Shown piece after piece: positions 1 through 6,014 of a stretch of 19,081 nt of DNA (its first letter is position 1; each line of letters begins with the position of its first letter). The stretch comes from JAYUJH01 sp043765375 (GTDB taxonomy: Bacteria > Pseudomonadota > Alphaproteobacteria > Rickettsiales > UBA998): contig JAYUJH010000030.1 in assembly GCA_043765375.1 (NCBI GenBank), forward strand, positions 1 through 19,081. The letters are read 5' to 3'. Below the pieces are notes generated by a model. It saw only the letters and a program-made list of their open reading frames with translations. It did no database searches and was not told the DNA's origin. Both the position numbers and the translations under genes were made by a program.

Positions 1-1
1 C

Positions 2-397
2 CGCCGCCCTTTGGGTGAAACCTTGCTTGGTCAATTGAAACCAACGCGGGAATTGTTCGATCTTGCAACTGCCATGTTCAAAAACGCATGGAACCAGCAG
101 GGCGAGATTGTGGCTGCCACCGCATCCTCATGTACCAAGGAAATTGTCACGCTCGAGAAAAATATTAATGCGGTTATGTCGCGGATCATGGAAGCCACTA
201 ATCCACAGGTGATTTCTGCCTATGAAACCCGCATTGAAGAAATGGAAAAAACCCAGAATGCTGGCCAACCCATCCATAGCTCCATGCAGTTTGGCTTCGC
301 CTCCCGCTTTGCTCGTGACTACATCGCCCTGATGGGTGGCTCCGCCTCACATTTTGCTCGCATCTCCTCCGCCTTAAAAGGTCAGTATCTTATCTGA
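2..397 (+). CDS. Serine recombinase, C-terminal fragment (5' end outside window)
   Basis: The reading frame is open to the left edge, so the start lies outside the window; the first possible start inside is a TTG at position 11. The visible 132 codons resemble the C-terminal coiled-coil part of resolvase/invertase-type serine recombinases: a LKPTRELFDLA segment, then MFKNAW, then a heptad-rich LEKNINAVMSRIMEATNP helix and AYETRIEEME. The catalytic domain is not visible. In relatives I would expect a further stretch of roughly 50-100 residues with a PW-type motif. Here, after GQPI, the protein runs about 40 residues of unfamiliar sequence and stops, so the gene may be truncated or recombined at its 3' end. 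Base composition is near half G+C in the first 60 bases, above the flanks, which fits horizontal origin. The stop lies 20 bases from the 3' end of the convergent tRNA-Leu. Confidence 0.6.
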   Translation, partial: RRPLGETLLGQLKPTRELFDLATAMFKNAWNQQGEIVAATASSCTKEIVTLEKNINAVMSRIMEATNPQVISAYETRIEEMEKTQNAGQPIHSSMQFGFASRFARDYIALMGGSASHFARISSALKGQYLI

Positions 398-417
398 CTT
401 ACTCGGTCAAGAAAAAA

Positions 418-503
418 TGGTGCCTCAGGAGGGACTTGAACCCCCACGTCCTTGCGAACAGCAGATTTTGAGTCTGCCGCGTCTACCATTCCACCACTGA
501 GGC
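418..503 (-). tRNA. tRNA-Leu(CAA), CCA encoded
   Basis: Read on the minus strand, a complete class II tRNA folds. The acceptor stem is GCCTCAG paired with CTGAGGC, with discriminator A. The anticodon stem GCAGA/TCTGC encloses the loop CTCAAAA, giving anticodon CAA, which reads UUG (Leu). The long variable arm TGTTCGCAAGGACG and the T arm GGGGGTTCAAGTCCCTCC are both present. The 3' CCA is encoded (positions 418-420). A37 and A38 follow the anticodon, so this tRNA is the type of substrate expected for MiaA/MiaB, and miaB is in this window. A run of six T follows CCA on the transcribed strand and may help termination. Confidence 0.96.
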
Positions 504-514
504 AATATATTATT

Positions 515-531
515 TGTGATTAAACATCACA
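515..531. promoter_or_regulatory. Inverted repeat upstream of tRNA-Leu
   Basis: TGTGAT, 5 bases, ATCACA form a 6-bp palindrome 11 bases upstream of the tRNA 5' end. Further upstream on the minus strand a perfect TTGACA (577-572) could be a -35 box, but the -10 at 17-base spacing is poor. The palindrome could be an operator or chance in AT-rich DNA. Confidence 0.25.
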
Positions 532-610
532 TAAAATACCAAAAATCACAGTTACTCAATATAAATCCGCATGTCAAGCAAATTTTGTTTAATGGAGAGA
601 CATTTTTGGA

Positions 611-641
611 ATTGACAACTAATATTTCTCTAATTGTCAAT
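611..641. promoter_or_regulatory. 8-bp inverted repeat between tRNA-Leu and map
   Basis: ATTGACAA (611-618) and TTGTCAAT (634-641) are perfect inverted copies separated by 15 bases. The arms include a TTGACA hexamer on each strand, so the site could be a bidirectional -35 region or a regulator site in the space shared by the divergent tRNA-Leu and map. Confidence 0.3.
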
Positions 642-670
642 GCTTTTTTAATCAGGCGATGTGTTTTTAA

Positions 671-719
671 TTGCAGTTAAACGAATATCCTAATATATAA
701 TCGTGTATGATATATTAGG
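671..719 (+). promoter_or_regulatory. Putative map promoter with overlapping palindromic operator
   Basis: A perfect TATAAT (696-701) lies 25 bases before the map start codon. A TTGCAG (671-676) is a possible -35 at a long 19-base spacing. Perfect 10-bp inverted arms CCTAATATAT (689-698) and ATATATTAGG (710-719) are separated by 11 bases. They overlap the -10 box, the expected transcription start near 708 and the AGGG that serves as ribosome binding site. This placement suits either a repressor operator or an mRNA hairpin masking the ribosome site. The same 10-base arm recurs upstream of the 4330-1745 gene. Confidence 0.4.
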
Positions 720-725
720 GTTATT

Positions 726-1511
726 ATGCAAAAAACTATTACCATTCACACTGAAGCGGATTATACTTCAATGCACAAAGCGGGGTTGCTTTCTGCTGAA
801 ATATTGGACGAACTTTATGAGTTCATTCAAATTGGCACAACTACCAATGAAATCAACGATTATTGCCATAAGCGCATCGTGGAAGCGGGAGCAATTCCAG
901 CTCCACTTGGTTATAAAGGGTTTCCAAAATCAGTTTGCACTTCGGTTAATCATGTAGTTTGTCATGGTATTCCGTCGGATAAAATATTGCAAGATGGTGA
1001 TGTGATTAATGTTGACGTAACCAGCATTGTTGATGGTTGGTATGGTGATACTAGCCGTATGTATTTTGTGGGCAGTGCAGCAATCAAAGCAAAGCGGCTG
1101 GTGCAAGTGACATACGATGCAACAATGATTGGGATTGAGCAGGTGAAAGCTGGTGCATTCACAGGTGACATTGGTGCGGCAATTCAGGAATATGCGGAAG
1201 GCAAGGGCTTTTCTGTAGTGCGAGATTATTGCGGGCATGGCTTGGGGCGAGTGTTCCATACTGTGCCAAATATTTTGCATTATGGCACTCGTGGCGAGGG
1301 CGTGCGCTTGGAAGAAGGCATGTTTTTCACCGTTGAGCCAATGCTTAATGCAGGCAAAAAAGAAACTCGCCTTAATACTAAAGATGGTTGGACAGTCACA
1401 ACTCGCGACCGTTCACTTTCTGCGCAATTTGAGCATTCGCTGGGCGTGCGGGCGAATGGTTTTGAAATATTCACCGCTTCCCCCAAAGGTTTGCATCTGC
1501 CGAAAATGTAA
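726..1511 (+). CDS. map: Methionine aminopeptidase, type I
   Basis: This cytosolic metalloenzyme removes the initiator methionine from new proteins whose second residue is small. The 261-residue length is normal for type Ia. All five metal ligands of the family can be placed: D97 (NVDVT), D108 (GDTSR), H171 (GHGLG), E204 (TVEPM) and E236 (FEHSLGV), with the substrate-binding H80 in VVCHGIP. The ATG at 726 follows a short AGGG site. The gene stands alone, divergent from tRNA-Leu and convergent with the Ham1-LOG gene. Its promoter region carries a strong palindrome, so it may be regulated rather than constitutive. Confidence 0.96.
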   Translation: MQKTITIHTEADYTSMHKAGLLSAEILDELYEFIQIGTTTNEINDYCHKRIVEAGAIPAPLGYKGFPKSVCTSVNHVVCHGIPSDKILQDGDVINVDVTSIVDGWYGDTSRMYFVGSAAIKAKRLVQVTYDATMIGIEQVKAGAFTGDIGAAIQEYAEGKGFSVVRDYCGHGLGRVFHTVPNILHYGTRGEGVRLEEGMFFTVEPMLNAGKKETRLNTKDGWTVTTRDRSLSAQFEHSLGVRANGFEIFTASPKGLHLPKM

Positions 1512-1668
1512 GCTGGGTTGGTGATTTGCGTTTGTTATAGCATCGTAGTTTTGATATATCAGGATTTATTTCCCTAACATAGATTTTTATATTTGTTATA
1601 TCAGCCCAAAGGAAGACAAAATTAACGTCTGGTATCCACTTTTCTATGAGCTGTATGCTTTTTTATGG

Positions 1669-1708
1669 ACTCCAGCATTTGGCTAAGCCTCCCTTCGGGT
1701 GCTGGAGT
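1669..1708. repeat. REP-like palindrome, likely bidirectional terminator
   Basis: ACTCCAGCA (1669-1677) and TGCTGGAGT (1700-1708) form a perfect 9-bp stem around a GC-rich centre that can itself pair. It lies in the 233-base gap between the convergent map and Ham1-LOG genes, which holds no gene. The CCAGC...GCTGG core is shared with the palindrome at 5193-5214 and resembles dispersed alphaproteobacterial intergenic repeats. It may stop transcription from both sides. Confidence 0.55.
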
Positions 1709-1744
1709 GACGCTCCCTTCAAAATCGTGACTTAATAATATATA

Positions 1745-4330
1745 TCACGCCCTTGCATATGACAATCCAACGCTTGTCTGGCTATTAGCAGATGGCGATA
1801 TATTTTGCGAAATATTCCAACGCTCATGCGACTTATCTAACTCATTATTAAACTTCGTTAAAGAGGTTACTTCTTTAATCCCAAGTTCATCTCTGCTTAA
1901 ATCATGTGATGCAAGTGCAGCATCTATCATATTCAATGAATGCTTAAATACGGTATCACCTGCTCCATTATTTAACGCATCACGGGTTGGCTGATTTAAT
2001 ATGATAATATCCTTCACAGTCTTACCCTCTCTTTGCAACTGCATATTCAATATCACCGCCTCCACCAATTCCTGCATTGTTCCTTGCCCGCCAGCGGTGA
2101 ATGTCAACACATCAGCTTTGAGCATTTCCTCCATTCGCCGTTGCATATTACCCGCTTCTTGATAATAAACTCCGTCTGGTGCTTCGCCTGTTCCTTCAGA
2201 TTGGAGCAAATAATTCATGCTATAGCCAACTATTTTCCGTTGCGCCGTCAGTGAGCCAAGCGTTTCAAGATGCGCTTCATTTGTTGGATCTATCAATGCT
2301 TTAGCAATTTCAGGGGCTTGCAATGATAGTTTTTCATAATTCACTAAACTATATTTAATTCCATTTTGATATTGCATACAATTCAGGATTTCAGTGCGGT
2401 AATTATTAGCCAAATCCTCACCCAAACCCTTTTCAACAATATTTTCTGCAATCATATCATCAATTATGTTCATGATTAAATTGCGTTTTGCCTCATCACC
2501 TAGTTGTTTTTCTAAATATTTTTCCATATAACCCGTATGAGTTGCGCCCATGCAACCTTCCAAATGACCAGCCCCAAAAACTAGCACCCAATCCTCTTTG
2601 CAGATTTTACGCCCAATTGCGTTGGCAATTTCTTTATATCCCAGATAATTATTTGCTGCCCCGCCACCCACAAATACTGAGAATTGCTTAGGGTTAATTG
2701 CTTCCAATTCGTGACTTGCTGCGTTATCATTATCAGCGGGATTAGCGAGTGAAGATTGGTTACTTAAACAATATTGTTTATTGTTCGCAACATCGTCTAA
2801 AATCCCCTCAACTTGCCTGATTGCTGCTTCTTCCTGCCCTGTTTTAACATCAACCACATAATTTATCTCCGATTGACCATTTTTCAACCCATCAAAAAAT
2901 AAGTTTTTGTAAATGTCTAATTGTGAATCAATTAATCCAACGCCATGTTCATTTTGTGGGTTAATTATGATGATGGTTTTTTGTTTGTCTTCGGGGCGTG
3001 TTTGTTTGTCAGTTGTGATGGCAAATAATGATTGCGCATCTTGCAACATATTACCCGTTGGAAAAAACACAACTGCGTCACATGATGGAATATAGGAAAT
3101 ATTAGCATCATGCAAAAAATCTGTGCTTGGAGTGCTGCACTCCACATTATTTCGGCTAGTTATAGCTCGTTTCAACATTGCGCTGGCGTGGTTATTTTCC
3201 TCTGCGCCAAATATTGAAACGGCTAAATTATCTCTATTTTGCCATTTTGATGCGCTATTTCGCTCTATTCTATGTTTTTCTGATAATTCCCCCACCAATT
3301 TGAGGCGAACATCTTCTGCAACATCACCATTTTTGCCAAATAATGAGCCTGCTCTTAATAAAGCATCTTGCGATAAATATTGCGTGGGTACGGATTTTTG
3401 CCCATCTGGAATAAGAAAAAATGAGGTGAAAGGCACGGAGAAGTTAGCGTCCCTAACATCATTTGAGGATTTATTAGCTGATTTTTCATAAATTGCGTCT
3501 AATTCCGCACGGCTAACGAGCGAACCATTAGTTTCTGCGCTTATAATATTATCTTTGGATAATATATTTTGCGGTTGTTCACTTGGTGGAAAAATATTCA
3601 TGGTAGCATTGTTGGAATAGCGCACTAATCTAGAATTATTTTGTGTTGCAACATCGCAATTAACTTCATCTGCGGCATCAAGCACGATTTCAAAAAACTC
3701 TTTTACCCCACCTTGCAAATGTTCAAATATTGGCTTGTAATTTGCAGCGGGGAAGTTGGTTGCATTCTCCAAATCAAACAACCAAGCATTATTATTGCTA
3801 AACTTGGTGGCAATTTTTTTTGCTGCGCCCACTCCTACTATTTCATCAAAAAAAGCGGTTAAATCCGATGTTTCATCAGCCGTAGGATTTATTTTTTGCT
3901 TAATTTTGCTGGATAATAATTCTAAAAACTGATCTTGTTTGGATTTATCATGAAAATTGAAAGATATTCCTGAATCCTCCGCTGCCCCTAAAATCAAGTT
4001 TTTGCCTTGTGTTTTGGCTGTATCAAGTTGTTCCATCGTGAAAACTCCTCGCTCAATTAATATATTTTCAATATGTGCTAAATTATTATGCAGCATTTTT
4101 GAAGTTTGTGCGGATTTTTGCAATAAATTATCGTCATAACTGCCCGTCATTTCATCAGTTTTTTGCGGTGATAACCCAAACTCGTCAGAGAAAAATAAAT
4201 TAACATTATATTTGGAAAATATTTGACGATATTCCGCTTTTTTATCAGCCGATGTGGTGGTCAAAATTATTGCCGCCCCAGCCTCAATTTGTTCAAGCGT
4301 ATTTTCTGTTGGCATATTTCCTGTGGACAT
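1745..4330 (-). CDS. Ham1/ITPase-like and LOG-family fusion protein (predicted nucleotide-processing enzyme)
   Basis: 861 residues with recognisable parts. Residues ~20-125 follow the Ham1/RdgB (house-cleaning purine NTP pyrophosphatase) pattern: ILTTTSADKKAEY (compare ATxNxGKxxE), EMTGSYDDNLLQKS (compare ETGxTFxENAxxKA) and GAAEDSGISF (compare ADDSGLxV). A ~35-residue insertion separates the second and third blocks. Residues ~366-510 look like a degenerate LOG domain (VVFFPTGNMLQDAQSLFAI, then TIIIINP). Residues ~548-815 form a fuller LOG (lysine-decarboxylase-like, Rossmann) domain: VFVGGGAANNY, LVFGAGHLEGCMG, NMQRRMEEML and the signature TAGGQGTMQE (745-754). Known LOG proteins cleave nucleoside 5'-monophosphates to base plus ribose 5-phosphate. 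I infer coupling: NTP to NMP, then NMP cleavage. Ribosome site GAGGAA supports the ATG at 4330. No signal peptide or membrane segment is seen, so it is likely cytosolic. The LOG call is firm, the Ham1 call fairly firm; activity is untested. Confidence 0.72.
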   Translation of the reverse strand: MSTGNMPTENTLEQIEAGAAIILTTTSADKKAEYRQIFSKYNVNLFFSDEFGLSPQKTDEMTGSYDDNLLQKSAQTSKMLHNNLAHIENILIERGVFTMEQLDTAKTQGKNLILGAAEDSGISFNFHDKSKQDQFLELLSSKIKQKINPTADETSDLTAFFDEIVGVGAAKKIATKFSNNNAWLFDLENATNFPAANYKPIFEHLQGGVKEFFEIVLDAADEVNCDVATQNNSRLVRYSNNATMNIFPPSEQPQNILSKDNIISAETNGSLVSRAELDAIYEKSANKSSNDVRDANFSVPFTSFFLIPDGQKSVPTQYLSQDALLRAGSLFGKNGDVAEDVRLKLVGELSEKHRIERNSASKWQNRDNLAVSIFGAEENNHASAMLKRAITSRNNVECSTPSTDFLHDANISYIPSCDAVVFFPTGNMLQDAQSLFAITTDKQTRPEDKQKTIIIINPQNEHGVGLIDSQLDIYKNLFFDGLKNGQSEINYVVDVKTGQEEAAIRQVEGILDDVANNKQYCLSNQSSLANPADNDNAASHELEAINPKQFSVFVGGGAANNYLGYKEIANAIGRKICKEDWVLVFGAGHLEGCMGATHTGYMEKYLEKQLGDEAKRNLIMNIIDDMIAENIVEKGLGEDLANNYRTEILNCMQYQNGIKYSLVNYEKLSLQAPEIAKALIDPTNEAHLETLGSLTAQRKIVGYSMNYLLQSEGTGEAPDGVYYQEAGNMQRRMEEMLKADVLTFTAGGQGTMQELVEAVILNMQLQREGKTVKDIIILNQPTRDALNNGAGDTVFKHSLNMIDAALASHDLSRDELGIKEVTSLTKFNNELDKSHERWNISQNISPSANSQTSVGLSYARA

Positions 4331-4341
4331 TTATTCCTCAA

Positions 4342-4369
4342 ATATATTAGATTTGGTTTATATATTAGG
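4342..4369 (-). promoter_or_regulatory. Direct repeats upstream of the Ham1-LOG gene, matching the map palindrome arm
   Basis: On the minus strand CCTAATATAT (4369-4360) and TCTAATATAT (4351-4342) are direct repeats 18 bases apart, ending 11 bases before the start codon. The first is identical to the inverted arm at the map promoter. TAATAT within them could also act as a -10 box. The rest of the 201-base divergent region up to 4531 is extremely AT-rich and shows no gene. Confidence 0.3.
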
Positions 4370-4531
4370 TTTAAGTTAATATTTGCAATATTAAATCAAT
4401 TAAATTAACCATTATTTAACACAAAATTAATCGCAATTCAATATAATTTAACTAGCAAGCTCAATAAAATTATATTATATTATGCACTTAACCAACTAAA
4501 CAATAAACACCAACCAAAAAACAAACAATTT

Positions 4532-5092
4532 ATGAATGATAATATAGCCCTACATTTGCTTGCAGCATCGCACCGTGATAACTCCGTCAATCGCAAATTA
4601 TTGCTATATGCGGGTGAAATCATGGCATCGCATGGCGCAATATTAACCAATCACCATTATGGTGTTTTTGATTTGCCATTATATAACGATCAATTGCGCA
4701 CTGAAAATGGCTTGCCCGAGGCGGCGCATATTGCTGCGGAATTATTACGCCCAGCAGATGCAATATTGCTTGCCGTGCCTGAATATAACTGGTCATATCC
4801 TGCTTCAATTAAAAATATTATTGATTGGTTTTCATGTATGCAACCGTCGCCTTTGCGGGGCAAGGCAGTTTTTTTGATGTGCGCAACGCCATCGGAGCGA
4901 GGTGGAATAATGTGTTTATCGCATTTGAAAACCGTGTTGGAATATATGGGAATGTGGGTTTATCCACTGGTATTTGGGCTTGGAAAGGAATCCGAGCAGT
5001 GGGAGGGTAATAAATTAATTCCTAAACAACATAAATTATTGGCGTCGCAATTGGGGGGCTATAATGATTTTTGCAAAAAAATCATAGGATAA
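4532..5092 (+). CDS. NAD(P)H-dependent FMN reductase family protein
   Basis: 186 residues with a flavodoxin-like fold signature of the NADPH-dependent FMN/quinone/chromate reductase family. The N-terminal phosphate-binding motif appears as AASHRDNSVNRKL (residues 11-23; compare GSxRxxSxNxxL). The flavin-side motif is VPEYNWSYPASIKNIIDW (82-99; compare PEYNxSxPxxLKNxIDW). Such cytosolic dimers bind FMN and reduce flavins, quinones or similar acceptors; the true substrate cannot be read from sequence. The canonical glycine of the first motif is replaced by alanine. No clear ribosome site precedes the ATG. The gene is divergent from the Ham1-LOG gene, and its stop codon lies inside the first unit of a tandem repeat. 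Confidence 0.85.
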   Translation: MNDNIALHLLAASHRDNSVNRKLLLYAGEIMASHGAILTNHHYGVFDLPLYNDQLRTENGLPEAAHIAAELLRPADAILLAVPEYNWSYPASIKNIIDWFSCMQPSPLRGKAVFLMCATPSERGGIMCLSHLKTVLEYMGMWVYPLVFGLGKESEQWEGNKLIPKQHKLLASQLGGYNDFCKKIIG

Positions 5093-5155
5093 ATGTTTGT
5101 GATTTTTGCAAAAAAATCATGGGATAAATGTTTGTGATTTTTGTAAAAAAATCAT
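5065..5155 (+). repeat. 35-base tandem repeat, about 2.6 copies, each with an A/T hairpin
   Basis: Units begin at 5065, 5100 and 5135; the first two differ by one base (ATAGG versus ATGGG) and the third is partial. Each contains TGATTTTT, a short GCA-type loop and AAAAATCA, able to form an 8-bp hairpin flanked by T and A runs, hence terminator-like. The first copy overlaps the last codons and stop of the flavin reductase gene, so the repeat may have arisen by duplication of the gene's 3' end. Confidence 0.75.
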
Positions 5156-5165
5156 TAGTTGATGC

Positions 5166-5181
5166 GTAGTGACCTCACTAC
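5166..5181. repeat. Short perfect palindrome
   Basis: GTAGTGA and TCACTAC form a 7-bp stem with a 2-base centre, just upstream of the larger REP-like hairpin. With the tandem hairpins before it, it fills the gap between the convergent flavin reductase and ATP12 genes. Confidence 0.5.
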
Positions 5182-5192
5182 ACAATGTTTGT

Positions 5193-5214
5193 GATACCAG
5201 CGGAGGCTGGTATC
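5193..5214. repeat. REP-like palindrome GATACCAGC/GCTGGTATC
   Basis: GATACCAGC (5193-5201), loop GGAG, GCTGGTATC (5206-5214): a perfect 9-bp stem. It resembles dispersed intergenic repeats of alphaproteobacteria that read TGGATACCAGCCTCC on the other strand, and shares the CCAGC core with the 1669-1708 element. It lies between two convergent genes and probably terminates transcription from either side. Confidence 0.65.
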
Positions 5215-5285
5215 CATAGTAGTTAATTGATAATTTTAATATTAAATAGGTTTCTTTTTTTTATCACAGCATTATTAAATTAAAA

Positions 5286-6005
5286 TCATAATTTGCCATC
5301 ACCACCACAAACCAGACCATAAAAAACTAAGCAATCATTCAGTTGCACTTCATCACTATTGCGCTTGCGTAACAACTCCACGTCAAGCCCCCATTTTTGC
5401 ATTTGCGTATCATGCTCCAACCAAGCGGCTTGCATAATTATTTGCGGATTAATTTGCAGTTCCATAGCTGCTATGCTCAAAGCAAATGACCCTAATATTT
5501 GCGTCAAAACATAGTGAATTAATAACGATTTAGCGGGCAGGGTGCAGAGCCATTTTTGCACCTTTTCCAACAAAATATAAGGTTGCGCTGGTGCAATTAA
5601 TTGCGTATGTAACTCATATTTCACGCCTAACAATGCTTCAACAGATTGCAAAATAGGCGTGTAAATATCATCATTTCGCCCGTTATCTATATCACGCATG
5701 GCGAGCATTTCATTGCTAACATATTCCATGAGATGATTTTGCATATTGGATAATCGCGCATCATTCATATCCAGCATTGCAATAGTCAAACGGGTTTGCG
5801 GCATATTAGCAATATTAATTACATCACCCGCATTTTGCCATTCTTGCACGACATGTTGCATTAACGCTTCATTCTCACTGGCGAGTGCTGTTGCGCCGTC
5901 ACTATAAACATATTTACCATCAAGGGTTAAGTGCCATTTTCCAAGCTCAAATTGCAGGCTTGCATCAGTATAATTACGACGAATGATTGCGGATATTTTA
6001 AGCAT
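5286..6005 (-). CDS. ATP12 family F1-ATPase assembly chaperone
   Basis: 239 residues matching the ATP12 family, known in mitochondria and alphaproteobacteria, which binds the alpha subunit of F1 during ATP synthase assembly. Family features seen: a core opening WHLTLDGKYVYS with a conserved LDG, the helix LMQHVVQEWQNAGD followed by INIANMPQTRL, the segment EYVSNEMLAMR (compare YxxTDLLxYR), and near the end WLEHDTQMQKWGLDVE (compare LDExxQxExWGxDxE). No signal peptide. It starts 9 bases after the sucB stop on the same strand, so the two are almost certainly co-transcribed, which links TCA-cycle and ATP synthase supply. The family call rests on remembered motif spacing; sequence divergence is considerable. 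Confidence 0.8.
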   Translation of the reverse strand: MLKISAIIRRNYTDASLQFELGKWHLTLDGKYVYSDGATALASENEALMQHVVQEWQNAGDVINIANMPQTRLTIAMLDMNDARLSNMQNHLMEYVSNEMLAMRDIDNGRNDDIYTPILQSVEALLGVKYELHTQLIAPAQPYILLEKVQKWLCTLPAKSLLIHYVLTQILGSFALSIAAMELQINPQIIMQAAWLEHDTQMQKWGLDVELLRKRNSDEVQLNDCLVFYGLVCGGDGKL

Positions 6006-6014
6006 TAATCTTGA

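Noticed and set aside
270..397. Single frameshift restoring the normal recombinase C-terminus
   Set aside because: The other plus-strand frames of this stretch hit stop codons within a few dozen bases and do not resemble the expected C-terminus.
515..531. CRP/FNR-type site TGTGA...TCACA
   Set aside because: The half-sites are separated by 7 bases instead of 6, and the target would be a tRNA gene; kept only as an inverted repeat.
5065..5155. CRISPR-like regular repeats
   Set aside because: Units follow each other directly with no unique spacers, and one overlaps a stop codon; this is a simple tandem repeat.
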